Source of the DNA: CAXBYZ01 sp963980215 | GTDB lineage: Bacteria > Patescibacteriota > Microgenomatia > UBA1400 > CG1-02-47-37 | Reading direction: 5' to 3' | NCBI GenBank assembly: GCA_963980215.1 | Contig: CAXBYZ010000002.1 | Location: 1 to 64,000, forward strand | DNA: 64,000 nucleotides | Shown: positions 1 to 8,098 of the stretch, piece after piece | Numbering within the stretch: position 1 is the stretch's first letter | Layout of the letters: each line of letters begins with the position of its first letter | Translations under genes and position numbers: made by a program | Notes under the pieces: generated by a model | Databases searched by the model: none | The model's input: the letters and a program-made list of their open reading frames with translations, nothing else | Told to the model about the DNA's origin: nothing

Positions 1-5
1 ATCAA

Positions 6-1520
6 CTAAAACTCTATTTCACCTAGCACTTTATCTACTTTTACATCTTTTAATTGAACCCTTTCTTCTACCTTCCACACTCCGCTACCCTTCAAGCCGA
101 TCCTAACAATCTCTCCACAATCACCATCAACCTCACAAGCCTTTGCTTGATTTACCAACACTTGATCACCACTAAAACTCACTCCCTCTAAAGTGTTAAC
201 CGTGTCGATTATGTAGTGCTTTTCTACTCCGCTATAAACCACTGCCGGATAATCTACCACCATCAGCTTGCCCCCAACAATCGCCCCAATATACTTTTTA
301 TTTTCAGAAGCAATCACTTCTACACTGCTCCCTAAAGCCGTGTACTTCACTTTGCTATGCTTAGCTAAATCATAAAAATAACTTCCAAAAACATCGCTGT
401 AAAAAATAGCTTTATCACTTAAATAAACTAAGCCACTAACGTCACTATCTAGTATTTTTCTAGCCACAAAGTCACTATCACTACACACCACTTGAAAAAC
501 TTTATTCTCTTCCTCAAACAACTTTCCAGCTACTATCAACTTATCTTTTGTCAAAAAATCTACCAACCCATCTTTTAACTCCAACCGATAGCCATCAATT
601 AAAACACTCCCCTCACCACAACTCAATGACTTGTACCTAAACTCATCATTTTCTCTATAAACTATCACTTCCCCCCCTGGTGACAATAGATAATCATCCA
701 AATCATAAAGCCAATTCATCACCGGTTTAACCGTCTTTTCCCCAATACTTAACTCTTGCAAATCTTCGCTGGTCAAGAAAAACAAACGATCATTTCTTAA
801 CATTGGATTGATTAAATCGATGTTTGACCAACCCACCACCCTAACCCTTTTCGGGTCATATAAACTAACTTTTTTATCATCTTCAAATACCAATAAAGAC
901 TCTGGCTCGTAATCAATTACCCCAATTTTCTGATAATACCCATCCAAGTCTAAGTCGATCCGATGCCAAGAGCTAGGTAAAAACTCTTTAAACTTACTCT
1001 CACCTTGCATCACTTGATACAAACCCGGGAAACTAAACTCACCCTCTGCCGCTTCATCCTTCGCGTAGTTATCAAAACTAACTTCATACTCACCCTCTGC
1101 CAAGTCATCCATTATCACTTGACCCAGGGCATTGGCTGGCACCGTCCTTAGCACCTGAACTTCTCCAGGTTTTCTCAAACTTACCGAAATTCCTTGAAAC
1201 ACTGTCTCCTCGTAATCAAAAACGCTATCTTTATCTTGGTCTGAATAAAACAGCCAACTCATCCGTCCCGGCTTTTTCTCTATCAACTTGGCTCGCTCAC
1301 TTAAGGACTCAGCCGTGTTTTCCGTCTCTTTCTTGCCAAATTTTTCCAAAATAGACACCACTACTCCCAAGATTATCAACAACCCCAGTAACCCGACTAC
1401 TGCCAACCTAATTATCTGAGTTTTATTAAGTGGTTGCTTCTCCTTTATTTCTTCAGCCGCCACAACCTCACCCCTCTCATTTTCCTTAATCTCAACCACG
1501 TCGGGTAAAAAATCCTGCAT
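6..1520 (-). CDS. membrane-anchored protein with SdrD B-like domain
   Basis: About 504 residues. A Lys/Glu-rich cytoplasmic N-terminus is followed by one transmembrane segment (about residues 36-58, LAVVGLLGLLIILGVVVSIL). Next comes a domain at about 88-160 with the pattern SDQDKDSVFDYEE...GISVSL...GEYEVSF, typical of SdrD B-like/Cna-B beta domains with a calcium-like Asp loop. The rest is a beta-rich region resembling a propeller, with no enzyme motif. I infer a type II anchored surface or periplasmic protein of unknown role. I start at ATG 1520, since a TATACT box ends 7 nt upstream; a TTG two codons earlier (1526) is also open. It is divergent from the PEGA protein and shares its promoter region. 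Confidence 0.7.
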   Translation of the reverse strand: MQDFLPDVVEIKENERGEVVAAEEIKEKQPLNKTQIIRLAVVGLLGLLIILGVVVSILEKFGKKETENTAESLSERAKLIEKKPGRMSWLFYSDQDKDSVFDYEETVFQGISVSLRKPGEVQVLRTVPANALGQVIMDDLAEGEYEVSFDNYAKDEAAEGEFSFPGLYQVMQGESKFKEFLPSSWHRIDLDLDGYYQKIGVIDYEPESLLVFEDDKKVSLYDPKRVRVVGWSNIDLINPMLRNDRLFFLTSEDLQELSIGEKTVKPVMNWLYDLDDYLLSPGGEVIVYRENDEFRYKSLSCGEGSVLIDGYRLELKDGLVDFLTKDKLIVAGKLFEEENKVFQVVCSDSDFVARKILDSDVSGLVYLSDKAIFYSDVFGSYFYDLAKHSKVKYTALGSSVEVIASENKKYIGAIVGGKLMVVDYPAVVYSGVEKHYIIDTVNTLEGVSFSGDQVLVNQAKACEVDGDCGEIVRIGLKGSGVWKVEERVQLKDVKVDKVLGEIEF

Positions 1521-1527
1521 TAACAAA

Positions 1528-1540
1528 AGTATAGTATAAT
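1528..1540. promoter_or_regulatory. shared divergent leaderless promoter
   Basis: TATAAT at 1535-1540 (+) ends 9 nt before the ATG at 1550. On the other strand TATACT at 1533-1528 ends 7 nt before the ATG at 1520. Transcription from either box would start at or next to the start codon. There is no ribosome binding site on either side. Confidence 0.6.
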
Positions 1541-1549
1541 AAGAGTCTT

Positions 1550-2842
1550 ATGAAAAGAACCCCGCGCTTACTCATCGTTACTATTGTTATTGCCTTCCTA
1601 GTTTCTGGGACCATGTTGGCCATCAAGTTTGCCAAGGGTTACCGCCCCTCCTTGACCAACAAAGCTTTTGAGGGTACCGGTTTACTCTCTGTTAACTCTC
1701 TTCCTAAAGGGGCTAGTGTTTTTATCAATGACAAACTGACCACTGCTACCGATGACACTCTCAACCTTCCTCCAGGAGAATACCAAGTCAAGATCGCCAA
1801 AGACGGCTACACTCCTTGGGAGAAAACTCTTAAACTTGAACCGGAACTAGTCACCCAAACCAATACTAGGTTATTCCCTTCTGTACCAGACCTAAAACCA
1901 CTCACTTTCACTGGAGCTACCAACCTCGCTCCTTCCCCAGATGGCCAAAAAATCGCTTTTGTTATCAACTCAGCTACCACTAACGACAAAAATGGTCTAT
2001 ATATCCTAGACCTCCTCGATCGCCCTTTTGCTCTAAACTCAGATGCTCGTCAAATCACCAGAAACTCCAAAGCCTTTGACTACTCAACCGCTAGTTTCAC
2101 TTGGTCTCCGGACTCTACTCAAATTATCGCTACCTTCAAAGATGCCAATCTTTTACTCTCTATCTCTAACTTTAGTGATCAAAAAGATCAAAAAGACATT
2201 ACTGCTAGCTTACCTATTCTTCTTAAAGAGTGGAACCTAGAACTCGATAAAAAAGAACATGAAAAACTAGTAAAGTTACCTGATTTTATTCAACAAGTAG
2301 CTACTACCTCAGCAACTGCCGTTTACTTCTCTCCTGATGAAGACAAGTTAATGTACACCGCCACCGCTTCTGCTCAAATTCCTGATGAACTCATCATTCC
2401 TCTTCCAGCCAGCTCTACCCAAAAACAAAATCGAGATATCAAGCCTGGTAATGTCTACATCTACGACATTGAAGAAGATAAAAATTTCTGGATCGCATCT
2501 GCCGATTCAAGGTCCGTTCTTGAAGGTACTCCTTTAAGGCCGGACCTTAATGAAAATTCCGAACCTTCACCGGATCTCCTCTCTCATCTCTCCAACCGCT
2601 ACTCACCCTTAAATCTTCAAAACATCCAATGGTATCCAGACTCACGCCACCTTATTAAAATCCTTGAAGATAAAATCGACATTATCGAGTATGACAACAC
2701 CAACCACCAAACTATCTACGCCGGCCCTTTTGTCAACTTCTTTGCTTATCCTTGGCCCAACGGCAATCGCCTTATCATCCTTGCTTCTCTAAACGGCGGC
2801 TCTCACTTACCCCCAAACCTCTACTCTATTAATCTAAAATAA
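1550..2842 (+). CDS. PEGA domain protein with propeller-like C-terminal region
   Basis: 430 residues. An N-terminal signal anchor (LLIVTIVIAFLVSGTMLAI) is followed by a PEGA domain at about 42-90 (GLLSVNSLPKGASVFIND...LPPGEYQVKI..DGYTPW), the small beta domain found in surface proteins. The C-terminal part has TolB/WD40-like blades (APSPDGQKIAF, TWSPDSTQI, YFSPDEDKLMY, WYPDSRHLI). It is probably an extracytoplasmic anchored beta-propeller of unknown ligand. A 40-bp palindromic element at 2509-2548 is read in frame near residues 320-333. The stop overlaps the next start (TAATG), so it is probably cotranscribed with the tsaC-tsaE fusion. Confidence 0.75.
   Translation: MKRTPRLLIVTIVIAFLVSGTMLAIKFAKGYRPSLTNKAFEGTGLLSVNSLPKGASVFINDKLTTATDDTLNLPPGEYQVKIAKDGYTPWEKTLKLEPELVTQTNTRLFPSVPDLKPLTFTGATNLAPSPDGQKIAFVINSATTNDKNGLYILDLLDRPFALNSDARQITRNSKAFDYSTASFTWSPDSTQIIATFKDANLLLSISNFSDQKDQKDITASLPILLKEWNLELDKKEHEKLVKLPDFIQQVATTSATAVYFSPDEDKLMYTATASAQIPDELIIPLPASSTQKQNRDIKPGNVYIYDIEEDKNFWIASADSRSVLEGTPLRPDLNENSEPSPDLLSHLSNRYSPLNLQNIQWYPDSRHLIKILEDKIDIIEYDNTNHQTIYAGPFVNFFAYPWPNGNRLIILASLNGGSHLPPNLYSINLK
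2509..2548. repeat. family A palindromic element inside PEGA protein gene
   Basis: A 40-bp imperfect palindrome with ends AAGGTCCG and CGGACCTT and inner arms TTGAAGG/CCTTTAA. It matches the copy at 62361-62400 at 38 of 40 positions. It is translated in frame as RSVLEGTPLRPDL. Confidence 0.85.
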
Positions 2843-3960
2843 TGAAAGTTGTCAACTTAACTTCGACAAACCACGCATCCGTAACCAACCAAGCCGTTAA
2901 AACTCTTAAAAATAACGGCCTAGTTATCTACCCTACTGAAACCTGCTACGGCGCCGGAGTTTTAGCTACCAGCCAACCGGCCATTGATAAACTTCTAGCC
3001 TACAAAACCCGTCGTGAAGGTAAACCCCTCTCCATCGCCGTCACCAACAACACCATGGCATCAAAATATGTCACACTAAATACTTCTGCTAAAAACTTAT
3101 ATCAAAAATTCCTTCCCGGACCCCTCACTGTCATCTCTCGTGGTTTAAATAAAGTGGCCAAAGGTGTTCAATCAGAAACCCACACTCTAGGTATCCGCAT
3201 TCCCGACTACCCCCTCATTACAAAAATTGTTAAAACTCTAGGCCAGCCCATCACCGCCACTTCCGCCAACGCTTCCTACAAAAAACGCCCCTACTCAATT
3301 AAAGACATTTTAAATAATACTAGCCAAAAACAACAAAACTTAATTGACTTAATCATCGACGCCGGCACCTTACCTAAAAGACCCCCAAGCACCGTGGTTG
3401 ACACCACCCTCGATGATCCTCTTATCCTACGCAAGGGAGGTTCCGAACTTCAGGCTTTAGCCGATGCCAATTTCATTGGCACTAGTTCGAAACCTAAAAA
3501 ACTCACCACCAAATCTCCCCAAGACACCATCAATCTTGCCAAAACTCTAATGCTTAAAAACTGGAACCACCTCCAAAAACACCCCCTCCTATTTCTCCTA
3601 ATCGGTGACCTAGGCGCCGGCAAAACCAAATTTGCCAAAGGCATTGGCCAGTTTTTAAAGATAAGCAACCCTATCACTTCGCCCACCTACACCATTGAAA
3701 AAGAGTATCCCTACACCCGCCACTCCATCTCCGGCCTCTTTCTTCATCTAGATCTTTGGCGTCTACAAAATCTAGAAGAACTAGACCAACTCAAGCTCAA
3801 CTCCCGTCTTCTGCCCAAAAATGTCATCGCTATCGAATGGGCTTCCCGCACTCTAAAACCAATCTTCTCCCTCGCTCGCCAATCCAAAGCCAAGATTATC
3901 TCAATTCAAATCTCTCCCGGATCCTCTCCATCTCATCGGCAGATAATAATTAATCATTGA
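2842..3960 (+). CDS. tsaC/tsaE: TsaC-TsaE fusion, tRNA t6A biosynthesis
   Basis: 372 residues. Residues 1-200 are a YrdC/Sua5 (TsaC) domain that makes threonylcarbamoyl-AMP from Thr, bicarbonate and ATP. Visible motifs are YPTETCYG, KTRREGKPLS, PGPLTVI, GIRIPDYP and TATSANAS. Residues 221-372 are TsaE, the ATPase partner of TsaD, with Walker A GDLGAGKT and the later motifs SPTYT, HLDLWRL and IAIEWA. The two are joined by about 20 residues encoded by a palindromic element (3439-3494). tsaD lies 2.3 kb downstream; I see no tsaB here. The last residues are read antisense through a duplicated HIT 3' end. The domain calls are firm. Whether the fusion is common in this lineage I cannot tell. Confidence 0.9.
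   Translation: MKVVNLTSTNHASVTNQAVKTLKNNGLVIYPTETCYGAGVLATSQPAIDKLLAYKTRREGKPLSIAVTNNTMASKYVTLNTSAKNLYQKFLPGPLTVISRGLNKVAKGVQSETHTLGIRIPDYPLITKIVKTLGQPITATSANASYKKRPYSIKDILNNTSQKQQNLIDLIIDAGTLPKRPPSTVVDTTLDDPLILRKGGSELQALADANFIGTSSKPKKLTTKSPQDTINLAKTLMLKNWNHLQKHPLLFLLIGDLGAGKTKFAKGIGQFLKISNPITSPTYTIEKEYPYTRHSISGLFLHLDLWRLQNLEELDQLKLNSRLLPKNVIAIEWASRTLKPIFSLARQSKAKIISIQISPGSSPSHRQIIINH
3439..3494. repeat. family B palindromic element at the TsaC-TsaE junction
   Basis: 56 bp. The outer arms are GGTTCCGAACT and AGTTCGAAACC (one mismatch), with internal short palindromes including TGCCAAT/ATTGGCA. It has the same architecture as the copies in tsaD (6494-6548) and the ligase (21228-21282) but a different inner stem. 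It is translated in frame as the interdomain linker. Confidence 0.75.
3896..3945 (-). pseudogene. remnant of a second HIT gene 3' end
   Basis: Read on the minus strand, 3945-3896 encodes SADEMERIRERFELR and a stop. This is clearly homologous to the HIT C-terminus SADEMERIQERFKVSEP at 5945-5898. The first 25 bp are identical and the rest is diverged. The remnant now lies antisense inside the 3' end of the tsaC-tsaE gene. Confidence 0.7.
3921..3945. repeat. 25-bp direct repeat, left copy
   Basis: Identical to 5921-5945, exactly 2,000 bp apart. The two copies bracket the two secreted-protein genes and derive from HIT coding sequence. Confidence 0.9.
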
Positions 3961-3980
3961 CAAAAAAATATAAAGACACA

Positions 3981-3986
3981 TATACT
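3981..3986 (+). promoter_or_regulatory. -10 box TATACT, leaderless
   Basis: TATACT ends 8 nt before the ATG at 3995. No clear -35 or ribosome binding site is visible. Confidence 0.5.
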
Positions 3987-3994
3987 AATAGTTA

Positions 3995-4984
3995 ATGTTC
4001 AAACCACTAAAAAAGTTTGTCAAAAAAAATAGCACTACTTCTCTAGCTTTAGCGACCATTGCTATCTCCCTTTCAGTTGGCTTATCAATCCCCTCTGCTA
4101 TCAATCCTAACATTAGCCAAATTTGTTTTGACTGGGATGTCAACTGCACTCAAACTAGGGCAACAAAAGAAAAAGCCAAACAAGCAGCTACCACTAGAAA
4201 AACAACCCCCAACCCACCAACACCCACTAGACCAGATCCCGAAGATCTTCTTCCAGAAAATGAATTTTATGTTCCACCTGCCACGACTCCTGCCCCCCCC
4301 AAATCTGATGGCTGTAGAGAAGGTGAACGTCGATGCTATGGTGGTAAAAATCAATTCTGCGCCCCCCTTCCTAATAATCAAGGTACCGAGTGGATTAGTC
4401 TTGGCGGATCATGTGATCCTTCCAAACCTTTAACAAACTACACCACTCAAACCACAACCGCTGAAACTCAAGAGGAAGATGAAAATTATGGAGTTCCTAA
4501 ATGCAACCCTACATGTAAAGCACCATATGTTTGCACCTGGCAAACAGGTAACTCAACTACTTGTATTCTTGAACAATTTACTTGTGTAGATGAAAATACA
4601 GGTGGAAATTATAAAAACGGGGTTCCTCTATACCTTCCCGGCCCTAGCGATCCTTACTGTAACTCATACAAAACCGGAGCAAATTCGGGATACGAATTTA
4701 TCTCTCGAACCTGTGTCAATGGTCAATGGAAAACCTCCTATTCAAAGAACCCAACCAGTAATTGTCCTGATACCGGTGGATGCCGAAGCTATACGAGTTC
4801 AGAAGAATTTCAGTTTAATAATTGCTGTGAAATAATGAAAAATCAATCAGATTGGGGTCAATATGAAAGTATGTGTAAAGGCCAATCTCAAATAGATAAT
4901 TCAGATTCAAACCATTCAGTCATTGAAAAAGCCAAAGGATTCTTTGATGCTATCCTCTCAATTTTTGGCCTAAAAAGAACCTAA
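3995..4984 (+). CDS. secreted cysteine-rich protein, function unknown
   Basis: 329 residues. A basic N-terminus and hydrophobic segment (about 16-35, LALATIAISLSVGLSIPSAI) suggest a signal anchor. A Thr/Pro-rich linker follows (about 65-105). The rest is Cys-rich, with pairs such as CREGERRCYGG and CNPTCKAPYVC, and ends in a weakly hydrophobic tail (FFDAILSIFGL). I recognise no family. It is likely exported, with disulfide-stabilised modules. It is followed 6 nt later by the cohesin-like protein, so they form an operon. It lies between the two copies of the HIT direct repeat, and its + strand is less C-skewed than the flanks, which fits acquisition by insertion. Confidence 0.65.
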   Translation: MFKPLKKFVKKNSTTSLALATIAISLSVGLSIPSAINPNISQICFDWDVNCTQTRATKEKAKQAATTRKTTPNPPTPTRPDPEDLLPENEFYVPPATTPAPPKSDGCREGERRCYGGKNQFCAPLPNNQGTEWISLGGSCDPSKPLTNYTTQTTTAETQEEDENYGVPKCNPTCKAPYVCTWQTGNSTTCILEQFTCVDENTGGNYKNGVPLYLPGPSDPYCNSYKTGANSGYEFISRTCVNGQWKTSYSKNPTSNCPDTGGCRSYTSSEEFQFNNCCEIMKNQSDWGQYESMCKGQSQIDNSDSNHSVIEKAKGFFDAILSIFGLKRT

Positions 4985-4990
4985 GTCCTA

Positions 4991-5920
4991 ATGTCTCCCA
5001 AACGGCAATTTTTGATCTTGTTTTCATCAAGTTTGTTTGGCCTGTTTCTCTCTTTCTTAATTAACCAAAACAGTTTTTACCAATTACCCACCATTCAACA
5101 AATTAACACTTCTCAAGACACCTTTGAATTAAAAATTGAGAATAAGTTCTTAGAACCAAATCAAACTTTTTCAGTTATCCTTGGCTATCATACTTCACAA
5201 CCAGTTCAATTTCTTCAAGCCTTACTGGAATTTGATCCAAACATCATAAAGATTATTCCACCCGATGAAAAACTTCATTCACTTAACTTTCATAAATTTG
5301 ATACTCCTCAAAGAAATCAAATCAAAATTACTGCCAACTCTATTAATCCTTTAAATCTCATTAACCACTCAGATTCTCTTGAGGGTAATGGAGATATTGC
5401 CAAACTCAATTTTATAGTTATTGGTAATCAATCAACTCAAACCCAAATTAAGTTTATTGTTCCCGATAAAAATAACACTGATTGGAATAAAACCAACCTT
5501 GTCTTTCTAGATAATTTATTATCCCCAAACCAAATACTAAATCACACTCCAGAGTCATTAGTTTTAGATATTATTCTACCTTCACCTTCACCTTCACCAA
5601 CTCCTTCGGCTACAGCCTCGGCTAATTTAGTAGACAACAACCCATCTTCATCTTCAAACTCCGCTAGTTTTATTGAATACCTTAAACTATTCCCAATGAT
5701 CGCTTCACAAGCTTCAGAAATTATTGAAGCTAGCCCATCTTCTTATCTTATCCCATCTCCAGAAGCAACTTTTACTGCCACCCTACCAATACCTGAACCT
5801 AAAGATGAACAACCATTAATCGTGATCGAAACAAAAAAACCAACATTTTGGGATAATATTATTACAAAACTAAATCAAATTTTTATATACTTAGGTTCAC
5901 TCACTTTAAACCGTTCCTGA
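4991..5920 (+). CDS. secreted cohesin-like domain protein
   Basis: 309 residues. A signal/anchor at about 7-23 (LILFSSSLFGLFLSFLI) is followed by a beta domain at about 38-195 with cohesin-type features: FELKIENKFLEPNQTFSVIL, a central ALLEFDPNIIKI strand, GDIAKLNFIV and VFLDN near the end. A Ser/Pro repeat linker (SPSPSPTPSATAS) follows, then a low-complexity C-terminal region. The cohesin assignment rests on strand pattern and domain order, so it is moderate. Such domains bind dockerins or serve as beta spacers in CPR surface proteins. The 3' end overlaps the HIT gene by 46 bp on the opposite strand, next to the direct repeat. Confidence 0.65.
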   Translation: MSPKRQFLILFSSSLFGLFLSFLINQNSFYQLPTIQQINTSQDTFELKIENKFLEPNQTFSVILGYHTSQPVQFLQALLEFDPNIIKIIPPDEKLHSLNFHKFDTPQRNQIKITANSINPLNLINHSDSLEGNGDIAKLNFIVIGNQSTQTQIKFIVPDKNNTDWNKTNLVFLDNLLSPNQILNHTPESLVLDIILPSPSPSPTPSATASANLVDNNPSSSSNSASFIEYLKLFPMIASQASEIIEASPSSYLIPSPEATFTATLPIPEPKDEQPLIVIETKKPTFWDNIITKLNQIFIYLGSLTLNRS

Positions 5921-6264
5921 ATCCTCTCCATCTCATCGGCAGATAGCTTTTCACCTTTAAGTGTATCTTTTCTCCCCGGTTTTAAGTGAATATGAGCATG
6001 GGGCACTTCCCAACCATAAATACTCGACCTAACCCCCTCACTAACCACTTCTCGAAAATGCCTAGCTAGTTTACCCACTACTTCAAAGTACTTCCCTAAA
6101 TTTTCATAATCCCAAACCCACTCTTCATGCTGTTTTGGAATCACCACTGTGTGTCCGTAGGTATTTGGAAATATATCCAAAAAAGCCAAAAACTCCTCAT
6201 CCTCGTAAACCTTATACGCCGGCATCTCTCCTTTAATAATTTTGCAAAAGATACAATCCGTCAT
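5875..6264 (-). CDS. HIT family hydrolase (HinT-like)
   Basis: 129 residues starting MTDCIFCKIIKGEMPAYKVY. It has the DIFPNTYGHTVVIPK core and the HIT triad HAHIHLKPG at about 95-103. HinT proteins hydrolyse AMP-lysine and other nucleoside phosphoramidates in the cytoplasm. ATG 6264 is chosen over an in-frame ATG 11 codons upstream because TATACT (6277-6272) ends 7 nt before it. The C-terminus (QERFKVSEPKYIKI) differs from that of the adjacent HIT remnant, which suggests that the insertion gave it a new tail. Confidence 0.85.
   Translation of the reverse strand: MTDCIFCKIIKGEMPAYKVYEDEEFLAFLDIFPNTYGHTVVIPKQHEEWVWDYENLGKYFEVVGKLARHFREVVSEGVRSSIYGWEVPHAHIHLKPGRKDTLKGEKLSADEMERIQERFKVSEPKYIKI
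5921..5945. repeat. 25-bp direct repeat, right copy
   Basis: Identical to 3921-3945. It lies within the 3' part of the intact HIT gene and encodes SADEMERI on the minus strand. Confidence 0.9.
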
Positions 6265-6271
6265 ATCTTTG

Positions 6272-6281
6272 AGTATATAAT
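6272..6281. promoter_or_regulatory. shared divergent leaderless promoter (HIT/tsaD)
   Basis: TATAAT at 6276-6281 (+) ends 7 nt before the tsaD ATG at 6289. TATACT at 6277-6272 (-) ends 7 nt before the HIT ATG at 6264. One 10-bp AT-rich site thus serves both directions. Confidence 0.65.
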
Positions 6282-6288
6282 ACAGTTT

Positions 6289-7386
6289 ATGAAACAACCA
6301 GTAATTTTAGCTATCGACACTTCCTGCGATGAAACCGCCGCCGCCGTTTCTCGTGGCCGTAAAATTCTTAGTAACGTCATCTCCTCTCAAATTAACATCC
6401 ATAAAAAATGGGGCGGCGTCGTCCCTCATCTAGCTAAACGCGCTCATTTGGAAAAAATAAAACCAGTGGTAAATAAAGCTTTATTACAAGCAGGGTTCGG
6501 AACTTCAGCAATTGCGACTCCGACGAAAGTCGGAGCTAGTTCCGAACCTAAAAACCTTACCGGCATCGACGCCATCGCCGTCACCATCGGCCCCGGCTTA
6601 GCTCCGGCTCTAGAAGTAGGTCTGGCCTACGCCAAAAAACTCGCCCAAGAGCACCACAAACCCCTCATCGCTATCAACCACATGGAAGGCCACCTACTCT
6701 CTTCTCTCGCCCTACCCAACTCTCACACACATACTGGTTCGGAACCAGTATGTGACTTCCCCACCATTGGCTTACTCGTCTCCGGTGGTCACACCCAACT
6801 AGTTTTAGTTAAAAAAATTGGCGACTATCAGCTCTTGGGTGAAACCCTAGATGATGCCGGCGGCGAAGCTCTAGACAAACTAGCTAAAATGTTAAAACTA
6901 GGCTACCCCGGTGGCCCGATTGTGGAAGAACTAGCCAAAAAAGGTCTTCCTGGCACTATTTCCTTACCAGTGCCAATTCAACACTCCAAAGATTTTAACT
7001 TTAGTTTTAGTGGTTTAAAAACCGCTGCCCTCTACCAAATTCAAGCTCAAAAAAAAATCACCAAAACCTACACCTCCAACATGTGTTATTCCTTTCAACA
7101 AGCCATCACTATATCTTTAACTACCAAACTTACTCGAGCCATCAACCAATATCGTCCCAAAAGCATCTTGCTTGGTGGTGGTGTCTTTTCTAACATCTAC
7201 ATTAGAAGTCAAGTCAGACAAACCGTCAAAAAATTCAACTTACCCTTACACCTTCCCTACTCCAAAAAACTATTTACAGATAACGCCGCCATGATTGCCA
7301 TTCCCGCCTACTACAAATTCATGCAAAAAGACTTTGCAAAAAATCTTGACACCCTCGACCGCCAACCTAGTCTAAATTTTAATTAA
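6289..7386 (+). CDS. tsaD: TsaD, tRNA threonylcarbamoyladenosine transferase
   Basis: 365 residues starting MKQPVILAIDTSCDETAAAV. TsaD moves the threonylcarbamoyl group from TC-AMP to A37 of ANN-decoding tRNAs, working with TsaB and TsaE. Visible motifs are VVPHLAKRAHLE, AVTIGPGLAPAL, the metal-binding HMEGH, GLLVSGGHTQLV, LDDAGGEALDK and LGGGVFSN. The start at 6289 fits the family N-terminus and the -10 at 6276-6281. Two palindromic elements are translated in frame. The one at 6494-6548 adds about 20 residues (FGTSAIATPTKVGASSEPK) between the helix and the IDAIAVT strand. The one at 6728-6754 adds HTGSEPVC just after the HMEGH helix. Both sites should be surface loops. Confidence 0.95.
   Translation: MKQPVILAIDTSCDETAAAVSRGRKILSNVISSQINIHKKWGGVVPHLAKRAHLEKIKPVVNKALLQAGFGTSAIATPTKVGASSEPKNLTGIDAIAVTIGPGLAPALEVGLAYAKKLAQEHHKPLIAINHMEGHLLSSLALPNSHTHTGSEPVCDFPTIGLLVSGGHTQLVLVKKIGDYQLLGETLDDAGGEALDKLAKMLKLGYPGGPIVEELAKKGLPGTISLPVPIQHSKDFNFSFSGLKTAALYQIQAQKKITKTYTSNMCYSFQQAITISLTTKLTRAINQYRPKSILLGGGVFSNIYIRSQVRQTVKKFNLPLHLPYSKKLFTDNAAMIAIPAYYKFMQKDFAKNLDTLDRQPSLNFN
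6494..6548. repeat. family B palindromic element in tsaD
   Basis: 55 bp. The outer stem is GGTTCGGAACT/AGTTCCGAACC and the inner hairpin is CTCCGAC-GAAA-GTCGGAG. The ligase copy (21228-21282) differs at 6 positions. Four of these are paired changes (GG to AA with CC to TT) that keep the outer stem. Confidence 0.9.
6728..6754. repeat. GGTTCGGAACC palindrome in tsaD
   Basis: A perfect palindrome with 13-nt arms (CACATACTGGTTC) and a 1-nt centre. It is translated as HTGSEPVC, the same peptide as in leuS (55757-55781). Confidence 0.9.
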
Positions 7387-8098
7387 ATGCCCACTCAATT
7401 TCATGGGTTTTTGGATCAACTCCATGATCACGAATCCAATTAGCTATTTCCTCTATTGAAACCTCTTCTTGTGTCAAAACCAAAACTTTAATTTTTTTTC
7501 TGCCAACATATTCAATCTTATAATTTAATGATTCATAGGGTAAAAAATTCACCAAAGGATAATTTTCTTTTTGAAAATTATCTAGTTGTTCCATCCCAAT
7601 CGATCTCAATTTTTCTTCCCCAGTAGTAATTTGCCAAACATAAATCAACTGATCACCCTTATATACCATTACCTCATACCATTGACCGGATTTTAATATC
7701 TCAAGAGGATAAAAACTCACACTCATCTCTCCCTTATTTATCAATGTTTCTCCCAAAATCACCGGATTTAATTGAATATTCATCTTATCTAAATCAATTA
7801 ATTGATCAAACATCACTCGAATCACATCCAATTTTCTGTTAACTGTCTCATCAGCACTCGGTTCAGTTCTCATAATTTTTACGCTCTCGCCTCTTTTAAT
7901 AGCCACCTGATCACTTAATATTTTCCCTAACTCTTCTTCCCTCAACACATCATTAAGTCTAAGCCCAAACATCGATTTCATCTCCCCTTTACTAACCATT
8001 TCTTGCTGTCGTTTAACCACCACTCCACCCACTACCAACAATAAACAACCAATACTAATCCCACCAATAACTAACAAAAATTTATAATCAAGTTTCAT
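7379..8098 (-). CDS. membrane-anchored protein, function unknown
   Basis: 239 residues with one N-terminal transmembrane helix (about 7-29, FLLVIGGISIGCLLLVVGGVVV) and a soluble region of mixed alpha/beta with no motif I recognise. Its start overlaps the stop of the upstream gene by 4 nt (ATGA), so the two are translationally coupled. It is the last gene of a three-gene operon running 9532 to 7379. The 3' end overlaps tsaD by 8 bp, convergent. Confidence 0.65.
   Translation of the reverse strand: MKLDYKFLLVIGGISIGCLLLVVGGVVVKRQQEMVSKGEMKSMFGLRLNDVLREEELGKILSDQVAIKRGESVKIMRTEPSADETVNRKLDVIRVMFDQLIDLDKMNIQLNPVILGETLINKGEMSVSFYPLEILKSGQWYEVMVYKGDQLIYVWQITTGEEKLRSIGMEQLDNFQKENYPLVNFLPYESLNYKIEYVGRKKIKVLVLTQEEVSIEEIANWIRDHGVDPKTHEIEWAFN

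Noticed and set aside
6127..6288. Longer tsaD start overlapping the HIT gene
   Set aside because: The family N-terminus begins at MKQPVILAIDTS and the -10 box lies just upstream. The extension is antisense HIT sequence.
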